Shown piece by piece: positions 1 to 10,000 of a DNA stretch of 64,000 nucleotides (position 1 is its first letter; each line of letters begins with the position of its first letter). Where the stretch lies: positions 1 through 64,000 of the forward strand of contig CAVVFA010000008.1 of assembly GCA_963747345.1 (NCBI GenBank). Reading direction: 5' to 3'. This DNA is from GCA-2746795 sp963747345 (GTDB taxonomy: Bacteria > Chloroflexota > Anaerolineae > Promineifilales > Promineifilaceae). A program made the position numbers and the translations under genes. Under the pieces are notes generated by a model. It was not told where the DNA came from, made no database searches, and was given only the letters and a program-made list of their open reading frames with translations.

Positions 1-77
1 ACAATCGCTATAAGAATAATGAGACAAATTTCTGGCAGTATTGCCAAGAACCAATCAAGTGATATAGGAGCGTTCAC
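1..77 (-). CDS. nuoN: NADH-quinone oxidoreductase subunit N, N-terminal fragment
   Basis: Only the first 25 codons are in the window. A GTG start at 77-75 follows a GGAGG ribosome site. The translation begins V-N-A-P-I-S-L-D-W-F-L-A-I-L-P-E and enters the first membrane helix, as in NuoN, an antiporter-like proton-pumping subunit of complex I. It follows two nuoM genes on the same strand, the normal position for nuoN at the end of the operon. The identification rests on this position plus the short N-terminal match. Confidence 0.75.
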   Translation of the reverse strand, partial: MNAPISLDWFLAILPEICLIILIAI

Positions 78-129
78 TTATGCACCTCCAAGCCAAGACA
101 GCAAATTCGTGGCAGCAATGTGAACACTA

Positions 130-1749
130 TCAAGTACTGTAGCGACTTGTTGTGTCTTGTACCCGCGCAACAATCGGTATCATACCGGCCTCCACAATAG
201 GAGCGATAACTGAGGGAACAACACCAATAAGAATGAGTATAAAACAGAACATAATCACAGTTAGTTTATCTATAGGAAGGATGGGGCGCATGTCGTGCCA
301 TTTTCACCCTTCAGTAGTCTCCCAGAACACTTTGTGAACAGCACGTAGAATATAAGCGGCTGTAATAACGATGGCTAATACGCTTAAGATTGCCACAATT
401 TGATAGTAGCTAGCGGGATTCAAGCCAAAAGCTGTGTTTTGAAGATTCAAACTACCACCATCCCATAACCCCATGAAGATGGGGAATTCGGCGATGAAGC
501 CTGAAAGTCCAGGCATACCCATGGAAACCAAACCACCGATTATAAAGGGGATGACGAGGAAAGGTAGGGCTTTGCGCATCCCACTTAAGTCGTCCATGTT
601 TCGGGTATGTGCTCTGTCATATACCATACCAACAACAGAGAAGAAAAGGGCTGTCATGACGCCATGACTGACCATTTGAATGCCCGCCCCGACAAATCCG
701 TACAAAGTCATGGTCGCAAAGCCCATCGTGACTAAACCCATATGGCTAACACTGGAATAGCCAATGAGATATTTCATGTCCCGCTGACGCATGGCGATGA
801 ATGAGCCATACAGAACGTTGATGAGTGTGAGCAACATGATGAAGGGCATCCAGTAAACGGTGCCTTCTGGCATAATCTGAATACCAACGCGCATAGAAGC
901 GTAAGCGCCAAGTTTCATCGAGCACACCCGAGCATGAATCATGGAAACGGCCGTTGGCGCGCCACATGACCATCAGGATGACCAGTTGTGGAAAGGGGAA
1001 GCATACCGGCTAACACCGCAAACCGACAAACAATGGCATGAACCGATTTGACATCTAAATGGGGAACTGGGCTTTGACCAGTGACGCAAATCAAATGTGT
1101 ACTGGCCTGCGTGCCAACGGCTGTCAACCCAGCCGGAAGTTGTGCGGGTAGATAACTTGGTAGTTGAAAATAGAGGAACAAGAACGCAATAAAGGATACG
1201 AAACTACCAATCAGCAAGTAGAGTGTCAACTTCATGGCTGCATATTCACGCCGTTCTTTCCAGCCCCAAATGACAATCATGACATACATGGGCAACACTG
1301 CCAATTCATAAAAGAAGAAGAGCAAAAAGCCATCCACTGCCACAAACACGCCCTGCACACCAGCAACAAGGAGCATAAAGAATGCATAAAATTCGCGAGG
1401 GCGATCCTCAATGCTCCACGAAATAAGCACACCACCCAGGCCAACGATAGACGTCAGCAAAACCAGGGTGGCACTCATGCCATCAATGCCAAGGATATAG
1501 TTAATACCAACCGCTGGCATCCAAGAATATTGCTCAACAAAAGCTAATGTTTCAGCCCAAGGAATTCCCGGGATCCGGTAAATTATTGTAATAAGCTATG
1601 TACACGTACAGCGATAAAATCAGACTCATTACCATTGCGGCCAAGGCGAGCATACGTGAATTCTCACCACGCTCTTTAGGCATTAGTAGAATGACAACGG
1701 CCGTTACTATCGGCAGTAATGCAATAACTGATAGAAATGGGAAGTTCAT
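130..1749 (-). CDS. nuoM: NADH-quinone oxidoreductase subunit M, first copy, reading frame broken
   Basis: NuoM is an antiporter-like subunit that pumps protons in the complex I membrane arm. Three damaged places interrupt it. A one-base shift lies near 1568 in a CCCGGG tract. A cluster of errors spans about 905-1010, where the usual helix sequence (A-P-T-A-V-S-M-I-H-A-G-V-L-M-K-L-G) reads with extra bases. An in-frame TGA sits at 304-306, before the last helix, which continues in the same frame to a stop at 130-132. Conserved parts seen are the ILGIDGMSA helix, FFFYELAVLPMY and YSSVSHMGLV. Its neighbours are another nuoM upstream and nuoN downstream. Errors in the read are more likely than a pseudogene, because the sequence after each break is still well conserved. 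Confidence 0.85.
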
Positions 1750-1760
1750 ATACCCTCTTC

Positions 1761-3308
1761 CTAACTAAATATCCGTGTTACAGTGTCGTTGATAATCGCC
1801 AACAGCCACATCGGCCATACACCCAATGACAACATCAGTGCCATCAACGGCCAGATAACAACATGTTCGCGGAAAGTCATATCTTTCAAGCCGCGCCATT
1901 CATCTTTAACAGGACCATGCAGCGTTTCACCGATCCCCTTCAAAATGTATGCGCCTGTCATCAATAAACCGATCATCGAAAGTGCTACCATTACCGAGAA
2001 AATACCCCAGGTACCGCGCACAATCAGGAACTCGCCTACAAAACCATTCAAACCAGGCAGACCCAAAGAAGCCATGCTAGCAAAAATCAAAATGCCGCCA
2101 AAGAAAGGCATAATCGACCAAATGCCGCCAAAGCGTTTCAAATCGCGGGTATGCGCCCTCTCGTAGATGACACCCACCATAAAGAACATACCCGCAGCGG
2201 AAAGGCCATGATTAAACATCTGCAAGACAGCGCCATTCGTTGCCGTAATGGCATTCAGGCGGATGTTGGGATCTATGAAGGCATCGGCACGGCCGTAAGC
2301 AAAAGCCATAATCGCCAAACCCAGCACCACAAAACCCATGTGATTAATAGAAGAATAGGCTACAAGACGTTTGAAGTCCCATTGTCCAAAAGCAGCGAAC
2401 CCACCCATCACAATGCTCAACATACCAAAGACAGCCAGGATAACGGCCGTTGTATTAGCCTGTTGTGGGAAAAGCGGAATCACCAGGCGAATGAAACCAT
2501 ATGCCCCCAACTTCAATAACACACCCGCCAAAATCATCGAACCGGCCGTCGGTGCTTGCGTATGGGCATCGGGCAACCAGGTGTGGAAAGGCCAGATCGG
2601 AATTTTAATGGCAAACGCAATCACAAATACAATATAAGCGATATTTTTCACCATAGTTGTGGAAAGAGCCACATTCGGCAGCACTGGCGCTGACCAATTA
2701 ACCCACACGTCATACAACTCCACAATATCAAACGTGCCCATCGACACCCCGATAATCTGAATTGCCAAAAGCAAACCCAAACTACCAGCCATCGTGTAAA
2801 TAATAAACTTAAAGGAAGCGTAATTTCGGTCTGCCCCACCCCAAATCTTGATGAGAAAATACATCGGCACTAAACCAAATTCCCAGAAGATAAAGAAGAT
2901 GAGCAAATCTAATGAGGCAAACAAACCCAACATAGCCGTTTCCATCAACAAGAAAAGCGCCATAAACATCTTCGGTGCTTTTTCCACGTTGAAAGAAGCC
3001 AAAATCGCCAACGGTGTCAGAATCGTTGTCAACAAGAACATCGCCAGGCTAATCCCATCCAAAGCAACATGGTAACTAGACCCAAGCATCGGGAACCAGG
3101 GTGCAAGCTGTTCATATTGGAAGCCGGCATCAACGCGATCATAGTTGAACCAAAGCACCAACGTTAATACCAGCGGCACCAAACTGAGAATGAGCGCCAT
3201 CCAGCGAATCGTCTTTTTTGCATCTCCCGGTAGCAGGAAAATCAAAAACGACGCCGCTAACGGGAAAAAGATGACTATCGATAGGAGGTTATCTTGAATA
3301 AAGTCCAT
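1761..3308 (-). CDS. nuoM: NADH-quinone oxidoreductase subunit M, second copy, intact
   Basis: This 515-residue polytopic protein is full length for NuoM. The channel residues of antiporter-like subunits are present: Glu143 in FWEFGLVPMY (equivalent to E. coli Glu144) and Lys235 just before PIWPFHTWLPDAH. YSSINHMGFVVLG and MFNHGLSAAGMFF follow. It lies 12 bp from nuoL upstream and 12 bp from the broken nuoM downstream, so all are probably co-transcribed. Two tandem nuoM genes are known from several Chloroflexota complex I clusters; the extra copy may raise the number of proton channels or reflect subfunctionalisation (inference). Confidence 0.95.
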   Translation of the reverse strand: MDFIQDNLLSIVIFFPLAASFLIFLLPGDAKKTIRWMALILSLVPLVLTLVLWFNYDRVDAGFQYEQLAPWFPMLGSSYHVALDGISLAMFLLTTILTPLAILASFNVEKAPKMFMALFLLMETAMLGLFASLDLLIFFIFWEFGLVPMYFLIKIWGGADRNYASFKFIIYTMAGSLGLLLAIQIIGVSMGTFDIVELYDVWVNWSAPVLPNVALSTTMVKNIAYIVFVIAFAIKIPIWPFHTWLPDAHTQAPTAGSMILAGVLLKLGAYGFIRLVIPLFPQQANTTAVILAVFGMLSIVMGGFAAFGQWDFKRLVAYSSINHMGFVVLGLAIMAFAYGRADAFIDPNIRLNAITATNGAVLQMFNHGLSAAGMFFMVGVIYERAHTRDLKRFGGIWSIMPFFGGILIFASMASLGLPGLNGFVGEFLIVRGTWGIFSVMVALSMIGLLMTGAYILKGIGETLHGPVKDEWRGLKDMTFREHVVIWPLMALMLSLGVWPMWLLAIINDTVTRIFS

Positions 3309-3320
3309 CGGTTTTCCTAA

Positions 3321-5619
3321 TTAATTAAGGGTTGCAAATAGCCCAGATAAACCATCAAACCAACCAAAAATTGGGCCAAAATAGTTAATTGCTAATAAGA
3401 TAGCAGCTATTACCGCAATTGAAATGGTAGACATCCACACATACTCTTGGATTTTGCCTGTTTCCAGTTCTCGGGTGTAATTGGCAAAACGAAGGAACAC
3501 ATCCTTGAGCCAATCCACAAAATCACCAAAGACTAGTTCTTCGAGACGTTTCATGTAACGACCAAAGCCATAGAACGCACGGGCAATCAGGTGCAAGGTG
3601 CCATCGATAAGTCCCTTATCAACATACTCATAGACCAGCGTCTCAGACACCCAAATTGTCGGACGGTAGAACACCACGTTATACAGTTCATCCCAATACC
3701 ATTTCCGATTGAGGAAGGTGTAAAGCGGACCAAGGGGTCGTACTAACGGATCAGTCTGCCCTTCGGCAAGCGGTTTACGTCCATAAATCCACCAGCCCAC
3801 AAACAAACCACCCAAAGCCACGACAAGAGAAGTAACTAATGGTACCGAATCAAACGGCAGGGTTGCCAAGTCGTGAGATACAAGATGCAGTTCTTCAAGT
3901 TCAGACATCGTCTCATAAATAGTTGCACCCACAAAATGATGGAAGAAGTTGTTATCGACTAACGGGCCAATAATAGGGAAGTTTTCTGGAATACCAGCCC
4001 AACCAGCTACAACAGCAAAGATAGCGAGTAAAACCAGCGGAATCGTCATGAACTTATTACTTTCATGCGCATGTTCAGCCAATGGACTACGCGGTTTACC
4101 CAAGAAAGTCAAACTGATTTGACGCATCGTGTAAAAAGCAGTCAGGAAAGCCGCAACTGCGAACATGATTAAACACAACTAAACCGAGCTGGCTCACCTA
4201 ATTTCCAGGCGTGCCATGCTTCTGCAAAAATTTCGTCTTTAGACCAGAAACCTGCCGTAAACAGGGGCAAGCCAGACAATGCCATACCACCAATAAAAAA
4301 TGTCCAGAAGGTAACAGGCATTTTCTTGCGTAAGCCACCCATATATTTCATATTTTGGGGATCAGTATGGTGGTCATGTACTTCATGTGCGCCATGTTCC
4401 ATGCCATGAATGACAGAACCAGAAGCGAGGAAGAGCAGCGCCTTAAAGAAGCCATGCGTAATCAGGTGAAAAGCGCCAGCCACGTATCCACCTACACCAA
4501 TCGCGGCAATCATAAATCCTAACTGCGAAATCGTAGAATAAGCAAGCACACCTTTAACATCATTCTGCGCGACGGCAATGGTCGCTGCCATAAATGCCGT
4601 AAAAGCACCAATGCCAATAATCACCCAGCTACATGCGGGATTACCCGCGGGCCACTGCCCACTTCTAAAAGCGGGAAGATGCGCAAGAGCATATAGACAC
4701 CAGCAGAAACCATGGCCGCGGCATGGATAACAGCACTAACCGGCGTCGGGCCTTCCATCGCATCAGGCAACCAGACATGGAGTGGCAATTGGGCTGATTT
4801 ACCAACCGTACCGGTAAAGAGCAGTAAGCCCATCACACCAAGCGCTACACCCCCCACTTTCACCACTGCTTCTTCCAAACTATGGGCAGAAAGTGCTTCG
4901 CTAAAGTTCAGAGTACCAAATACCAAGTAGAACCAGACGATACCCATTAACATGACCACATCTGCAATACGGGTGGTCATGAAAGCTTTAATCCCAGCTT
5001 TACGCGGCGAGATATGGGGAATATCGTCGGGACCGAGATGATAATCCCGAGCATACCAGAAACCGATGAGCGAATAAGAACAGAAGCCCATGATTTCCCA
5101 ACCGATAAATAAAAGCAATAAGTTATCGGCGACGACAAGCAGCAACATACCACCAGCGAAAAGACTCATAAAGGCAAAGAAACGAGAAAGCAGAGGCTCT
5201 TCTTGCAGATGATTGGGAACACCCAAAATTTTGCCTAGTGGTACGCCCCAGTTATGATAACCAACGCTGTAAATGAAAATCATGGTAACAGCAAATGTCA
5301 CCATAATAAGCGTAACAGATGTTAACGGATCTACCGCAACACCCATCTTCAACCAAGTACCCTGAAAAAAGTTACCTAAAGGCAGCCAAAAGATGGAATC
5401 AGCAATTGCTGTAGGATGCAGGTCCAGATGATGAGGGTCTGTTGCTGCTACACTTAAGGCCACAATCCAGCCAAAAATTAAAGATGCAAAGATGCTCACC
5501 CACGCAATTACCCAACTCAGTGTCCGACTGCGATTGGTAAATAATACAATCACAAAGAAGGCAAGTAAGGGGCCTGCTGGAATAAGCCAAGTTAATGTTG
5601 TTAGTAGTTGTTCACTCAT
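3321..5619 (-). CDS. nuoL: NADH-quinone oxidoreductase subunit L, two frame breaks
   Basis: NuoL is the distal antiporter-like proton-pumping subunit, with the long lateral helix at its C-terminus. Three overlapping frames join into one protein of about 765 residues. The breaks are near 4622, between VIPHVAG and IIGIGAFTAFMAATIA, and near 4175, after KLGEPARF. Diagnostic pieces are FFAFMSLFAGGMLLLVVAD, LLLFIGWEIMGFCSYSLIG, QLPLHVWLPDAMEGPTPVSA and YSTISQLGFMIAAIG. The C-terminal third carries the amphipathic region and a final membrane anchor. It sits between nuoK and nuoM. The function is essential to the complex, and both halves of each break are conserved, so the breaks are probably sequencing indels. 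Confidence 0.93.
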
Positions 5620-5657
5620 ATGGATTTACTCAAGTGAAAAGCAAATGTCAATAAAGA

Positions 5658-5966
5658 CTAATTCTTTAAAGTATCTAGTTCTTCAGCCACGACAGAATCT
5701 CGGCTGCGATATACGGAAATAATCAAGGCCAAACCGACGGCGGCTTCAGCAGCAGCTACTGTCAAAACAAACACAGCCCAGACCAAACCATCCACATTCT
5801 CATACCAAACATATCGCCAAAAAGCGACCAAGTTGATGTTCACCGCGTTCAACATCAATTCTACCGACATCAGAATTGCCACGGCGTTACGCCTAGACAT
5901 GACACCGAAAAGGCCAATGAAAAACAAGAGGGCGGCTACAATTAAATACCAAGAAAGAGGAATCAT
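5658..5966 (-). CDS. nuoK: NADH-quinone oxidoreductase subunit K
   Basis: The 102-residue protein has three membrane helices and is the usual NuoK length. It carries SRRNAVAILMSVELMLNAVNIN with the paired glutamates of this family, here Glu36 in the ELMLNAVN helix and a second near residue 72 in AAAEAAVGLAL. NuoK works in the proton path between the quinone site and the antiporter-like subunits. It overlaps the end of nuoJ by 4 bp, indicating translational coupling, and is followed after 38 bp by nuoL. Confidence 0.96.
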   Translation of the reverse strand: MIPLSWYLIVAALLFFIGLFGVMSRRNAVAILMSVELMLNAVNINLVAFWRYVWYENVDGLVWAVFVLTVAAAEAAVGLALIISVYRSRDSVVAEELDTLKN

Positions 5967-6532
5967 GATTCTTCATCCTCCGCTTTAGGCCAAGCTACAA
6001 TAATGGCACCGACTAAACCAGCTAACAATAATACAGATGCGATTTCAAAAGGAAGGACAAAACCATTGGGGTCTACAAAAGCTTGCCCCATAGCAACAAC
6101 CGAGTTTTGAATGTAGGGCGCTGCATCTAGAACAGGTTTCGAGTCAACTTGTACCCGCCACAATTTAGCCAAGTCTTGATTTTCTAAATTTACTAATTTC
6201 AGCAGAGCCCATGCCACGACGAGAAATCCGGCAATAGCCGCTACCAATGCAGCCCATTTCTGTGAATTAAATGCAGGCTCATCCGCAGTCATCAGCCGGC
6301 GCGTCATCATAATGGCAAAAATGAGCAAAATCGAAATCGCGCCGATGTAAATCAGCAACTGAGCCGCTGCTAAAAATCCAGCATCCAACATCACATATAA
6401 GCCAGCTACACCCAAGAACGTCGCCATTAGAGCGAGGGCTGCATGGAACAGATTGCGTAGCGTCACCACCAGAAGCGCAGTGCCTAATGTAATGACACTT
6501 AAAATGATAAAAATAACTTGATCAGTCGACAT
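5963..6532 (-). CDS. nuoJ: NADH-quinone oxidoreductase subunit J
   Basis: This 189-residue hydrophobic protein has about five helices. NuoJ motifs are NLFHAALALMATFLGVAGLY, AAQLLIYIGAISILLIFAIM and a C-terminal PFEIASVLLLAGLVGAI. NuoJ forms the TM3 pi-bulge region that gates proton transfer in complex I (family knowledge). It lies 33 bp downstream of nuoH, and its stop overlaps the nuoK start by 4 bp. Confidence 0.95.
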   Translation of the reverse strand: MSTDQVIFIILSVITLGTALLVVTLRNLFHAALALMATFLGVAGLYVMLDAGFLAAAQLLIYIGAISILLIFAIMMTRRLMTADEPAFNSQKWAALVAAIAGFLVVAWALLKLVNLENQDLAKLWRVQVDSKPVLDAAPYIQNSVVAMGQAFVDPNGFVLPFEIASVLLLAGLVGAIIVAWPKAEDEES

Positions 6533-6565
6533 TTACTGAATACTCCCTAGAAAGCATTGCAGGCA

Positions 6566-7852
6566 TTAGTGTGCCGTCGCAACCTCATGATGTGAATCAT
6601 GGGCATCATGAGTGTCTTGATATACCGCTTCACTTACGTTCATCGCAGCATCACCCGATGACTCTTTTCGTTTACGCCGAGCGACATTGCGCATGATTTC
6701 AACCGCTATCATTGCAATGATCAAGTTGGCTAGAAGCAGGATGCTAGACCGATAATAAATACCAGCAGATGCTGGTATCACCTTGTCCAAAACTGCAATC
6801 GTAAGAATCAGTACAAGTGATAATGGCACCAAGAATTTCCAGTTAAAGTTAAGAATTTGGTCTACACGAACCCGAGGCCACGTGGCTCGAATCCAAATGA
6901 ACACAAAGTAAACCATAAACATTTTGACAAAGAAAACAACGAAGCTAAGCAAACGCCCAATCGCCCAGCCATCACCAATTACGATATTTTCTAAACCAAA
7001 GAAACGGTAGCCACCCAAAAAGATAGTAGTAAAAAAGCCAGACATAAACAAAGTACTGATAAACTCTGCCAGAAAAAACATACCAAACTTCATGCCGCCA
7101 TATTCCACATGAAACCCAGAAACAATCTCAGATTCAGCTTCTAATAAATCAAAAGGTGTACGTCCCGTTTCTGCCAATGCCGAAATCATGAAGATGACGG
7201 CCGCTAAAGGCACAACGAAAATGAATGGTATTGTCTGCGCTTCTACAATAGAAACCGTAGACATTGAACGGGCTAACAAAATCGGGACTAAAAGCGCCAA
7301 AATCATCGGCACTTCATAACTCACCAATTGGGCAACTGAACGAAATGCACCCAAAAGCGCATACTTGTTATTCGATCCCCAGCCAGCCAAAAGCAAAGCC
7401 ACTACAGAAGCAGAACTAATAGCCAAGACATAAAAAACCCCGATATCAAGGTCTACGCCTATAACACCGGGAGCAAATGGCATCACTGCCCAAATTAGTA
7501 ACGCGGCAATCACTGTCAAAAAAGGAGCCAGCCAATAAGCAAGCTTATCAGCCCCTGCTGGCGTGATGTCTTCTTTAATAAGAAGTTTGATAACGTCAGC
7601 CACCGTCTGAAGCAAGCCATATCGACCACCCACACGATTGGGGCCAATGCGATCCTGCATACGGGCAATAACTTTACGTTCAAGCCAAATGAGAAAAATT
7701 ACAATTAGTAAGCAAAATGTAGAAATGACAATTACGCCTATTACATCAGAGACGAAATTTATCCAACTCAAATCCTGATAAACGGTCTTCAGGTACTCAG
7801 AAACATTTAGGCTTACCAGGCTTTTTAGAAAATCTACAATGTTGAAGCTCAT
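6566..7852 (-). CDS. nuoH: NADH-quinone oxidoreductase subunit H
   Basis: NuoH closes the quinone-binding chamber of complex I at the junction with the peripheral arm. The 428-residue ORF has the family signatures ERKVIARMQDRIGPNRVGG and ALAETGRTPFDLLEAESE, then SGFHVEYGGMKFGMFFLAEF and WIRATWPRVRVDQILNF. It is longer than the usual 330-350 residues. The N-terminus adds about 50 residues, and the C-terminus ends in a charged, His-rich tail with alternating H, D and S. It directly follows nuoA, so nuoB-G and nuoI are not here and must lie elsewhere. Confidence 0.96.
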   Translation of the reverse strand: MSFNIVDFLKSLVSLNVSEYLKTVYQDLSWINFVSDVIGVIVISTFCLLIVIFLIWLERKVIARMQDRIGPNRVGGRYGLLQTVADVIKLLIKEDITPAGADKLAYWLAPFLTVIAALLIWAVMPFAPGVIGVDLDIGVFYVLAISSASVVALLLAGWGSNNKYALLGAFRSVAQLVSYEVPMILALLVPILLARSMSTVSIVEAQTIPFIFVVPLAAVIFMISALAETGRTPFDLLEAESEIVSGFHVEYGGMKFGMFFLAEFISTLFMSGFFTTIFLGGYRFFGLENIVIGDGWAIGRLLSFVVFFVKMFMVYFVFIWIRATWPRVRVDQILNFNWKFLVPLSLVLILTIAVLDKVIPASAGIYYRSSILLLANLIIAMIAVEIMRNVARRKRKESSGDAAMNVSEAVYQDTHDAHDSHHEVATAH

Positions 7853-7934
7853 AAGCGATACTCCATACCGGAAAAACCGGCTTCTGGAAGATGTCGTTTA
7901 ATACAAATAAAAACGAACGTACTTGTTTAGTTTA

Positions 7935-8291
7935 TTAAATCCACTCTAGGGCGCCCCTGCCCCACGCATAGGCCAATCCCATAGCAAGTAAAACCACGAA
8001 GATTACAACTTCAACGATGGCAAACAAGCTTAATTGGTCATAAGCAGCGGCAATGGGGAAAAGGAAAACGGCTTCAATGTCGAATATAACAAACACCAAA
8101 GCGTAAATGTAATATTGAACCTTGAACTGCACCCAGGAATCACCGACTGTCTCGATACCGCATTCATACGTTTGTTGCTTTATCGGATTGGGTTTCCTAG
8201 GACCCAGCAGGTGGTTCAGAATGACAGGTGCTGCCGGAAATATTGGCGCCAGCACAATGAAAATAGCGATGAATTGCCACTCTTGTGACAC
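7935..8291 (-). CDS. nuoA: NADH-quinone oxidoreductase subunit A
   Basis: NuoA is a small three-helix subunit at the arm junction. I chose a GTG start at 8291 because AGGAGG lies 6 bases upstream. This gives 118 residues, the usual size; an ATG further upstream at 8345 would add 18 residues with no ribosome site and would overlap the -10 element. Signatures are PNPIKQQTYECGIETVGDSW, FKVQYYIYALVFVIFDIEA and the terminal YAWGRGALEWI. It is the first gene of the membrane-arm operon. Confidence 0.95.
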   Translation of the reverse strand: MSQEWQFIAIFIVLAPIFPAAPVILNHLLGPRKPNPIKQQTYECGIETVGDSWVQFKVQYYIYALVFVIFDIEAVFLFPIAAAYDQLSLFAIVEVVIFVVLLAMGLAYAWGRGALEWI

Positions 8292-8344
8292 TGTTGATCC
8301 TCCTGTCCTCTCTGTAAAAATGGGAGCTTGTGAAATCTGTCCCA

Positions 8345-8373
8345 TTTATAACACATGCCCTTCACATGGGCAA
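8345..8373 (-). promoter_or_regulatory. Putative promoter of the nuo operon
   Basis: On the minus strand TTGCCC (8373-8368) and TATAAA (8350-8345) are separated by 17 bases, and the -10 box lies 54 bases before the nuoA GTG. The remainder of the 353-bp divergent gap (8292-8644) is AT-rich. It also has a TATACT on the plus strand at 8517-8522 that could serve the response regulator; nothing else is recognisable there. Confidence 0.5.
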
Positions 8374-8644
8374 AAGCAAAGCTCAAAAAAACGGTACTCT
8401 ATTGGATGATTTTACTGAAGAAAATATTGATCTAAAATCACATTTAAAGCAATCAAATCTCTTGTACATAAAGAAGCTCATCTATCAAGTATATGTGAAT
8501 TTTTTGTGTATCTTTGTATACTACAACTTGAATTGTGATGCTTTGTTGGCGATAATCATAGCTTTCATCATTAAAATCAAATTTACCAACACCATTTCTT
8601 ACGACTATCTCTAGTAATCAATACGCACTATATGAGGCGATTTT

Positions 8645-9358
8645 ATGCTTGACTCCCCTTCTGAAATACGAAAAATCTTGGCCGTTGATGATAATTCTTT
8701 TACGTTACGAATTGTGCAACATACGTTGGAACAAGCTGGTTATCAGGTAACAACGGCCGTTTCCGGTAAAGATGCGCTCAACAATATTAATCGTCACGGG
8801 ATTCCCCATTTAGCGGTTGTTGATTTGCATATGCCCGTAATGAGTGGCTTTGAATTTTGCCGCCAAGTGCGCGAATTTAGCGATCTGCCCATTATTATGC
8901 TAACGGCCGTTAACAACGAAGAAACCATCATCGAAGGGCTGGAAAATTACGCAGAAGATTACATCATCAAGCCGTTCAACCCCAGCGAACTCGTAGCCCG
9001 CGTCAACCGCGTGCTGCGCCGTATGGGAGATTATGCCTACACCTTAGATTCAACCACCCAAATCGACGATAGGCTCAAGATCAACTTCCCCAATCGAGAA
9101 GCCATTATCAATGGGAAACCTACTTCCCTGACTCCCACAGAAGCCAAACTCCTTTTTATTTTGGTGCGGAATGCTGGCCGCATCGTCACTACCGAATTTC
9201 TGCTAAACCGCATCTGGCCCCTCCAAGACGCCCAAGAGGATCGATTGCACGTTCATATCCATCGTTTACGGCGAAAAATAGAAGAAAATCCCAATGAACC
9301 CAGCTATATTCTTGCAGAACGAGGCACTGGCTATCGTTTTAACGCTGTCCTTTCATAA
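8645..9358 (+). CDS. OmpR/PhoB-type response regulator
   Basis: The protein has 237 residues. A receiver domain (about 8-125) carries the acidic pair Asp15/Asp16, phospho-acceptor Asp60 in VVDLHMP, Thr87 and Lys109 in IIKPF. A winged-helix DNA-binding domain (about 140-235) contains LTPTEAKLLFILVRNAGRIV and VHIHRLRRKIEENP, ending RGTGYRF. It is an aspartate-phosphorylated transcription regulator. No histidine kinase is adjacent, so its partner is unknown. It lies divergent from nuoA, and a regulatory link to the nuo operon is possible but unproved. AGGCG before the ATG is a modest ribosome site. Confidence 0.93.
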   Translation: MLDSPSEIRKILAVDDNSFTLRIVQHTLEQAGYQVTTAVSGKDALNNINRHGIPHLAVVDLHMPVMSGFEFCRQVREFSDLPIIMLTAVNNEETIIEGLENYAEDYIIKPFNPSELVARVNRVLRRMGDYAYTLDSTTQIDDRLKINFPNREAIINGKPTSLTPTEAKLLFILVRNAGRIVTTEFLLNRIWPLQDAQEDRLHVHIHRLRRKIEENPNEPSYILAERGTGYRFNAVLS

Positions 9359-9361
9359 AAA

Positions 9362-9393
9362 AAACCGCCGACACTCACTTATGTCGGCGGTTT
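9362..9393. terminator. Bidirectional intrinsic terminator
   Basis: A perfect 12-bp stem (AAACCGCCGACA with TGTCGGCGGTTT) and 8-base loop lie right after the response regulator stop. A-rich and T-rich flanks let it serve both this gene and the glutaredoxin gene converging from the other side. Confidence 0.85.
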
Positions 9394-9423
9394 ATGTTCA
9401 ACCAGTTTTTAAGAACACCCCCA

Positions 9424-9693
9424 TTAACGTTCCAATACCATACTCAATTTTGTGGCTACGGCAGAATTGGGAGGCTCTACAAAAATCGTGCCGTCTGGAA
9501 AAATCACAATTGGCACCACACGATGTCCTCGATTAATCTTTTTGACAAGTGCCAATCCGTCGGCATCTTCATCCACATCAATTTCTACGTAATCAATGCC
9601 ATATTCATCAAAAAAGAATTTTGTTCGATGGCAATCGGGACACCACCGTCTACTGTAAACAACAATTTTTTCATTTCCATTAAACGTAGTCAT
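9424..9693 (-). CDS. Glutaredoxin-like protein (mycoredoxin type)
   Basis: This is an 89-residue thioredoxin-fold protein with the redox motif WCPDCHRTKFFF near the N-terminus, then IDYVEIDVDED, RVVPIVIFPDG and a closing small helix. CPDC-type glutaredoxins reduce disulfides or mixed disulfides in the cytoplasm. I chose the ATG at 9693 because GAGG lies 9-12 bases upstream; an upstream ATG (9753) would add 20 non-conserved residues. It is monocistronic, convergent with the response regulator. Confidence 0.88.
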   Translation of the reverse strand: MTTFNGNEKIVVYSRRWCPDCHRTKFFFDEYGIDYVEIDVDEDADGLALVKKINRGHRVVPIVIFPDGTIFVEPPNSAVATKLSMVLER

Positions 9694-10000
9694 ATTTGTT
9701 TCCTCAATGAAAAACCATGCCAGAATTTTGTGGTTCAACAACTCTGAAATCACGGTTCTAGGTAGTAAATCACGAAAATATTATATTTACATAAACTTTT
9801 TGTGATTCACATCTCTTATCAAATGCGCGGAAAACCAGTTGTTTGTATAGTAATATAGTCGCCTTAGATAACAATGAGGATTACCATACCATTTCCCGAC
9901 GATCTCATTAATGATGATCATTTTTCGTGGATGTCCTACAATATCGTCAAGTGGAATAACAGTGTCGGAGAAAACCGACCCAATCATATAGAGGTAATTT
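9694..10000. other. Intergenic stretch without recognisable gene
   Basis: This 307-bp AT-rich gap lies between the divergent glutaredoxin and sigma-factor genes. Reading frames here lack family resemblance and ribosome sites. GAGG sits 7 bases before the sigma-factor GTG. No repeat or terminator was seen. Confidence 0.5.
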
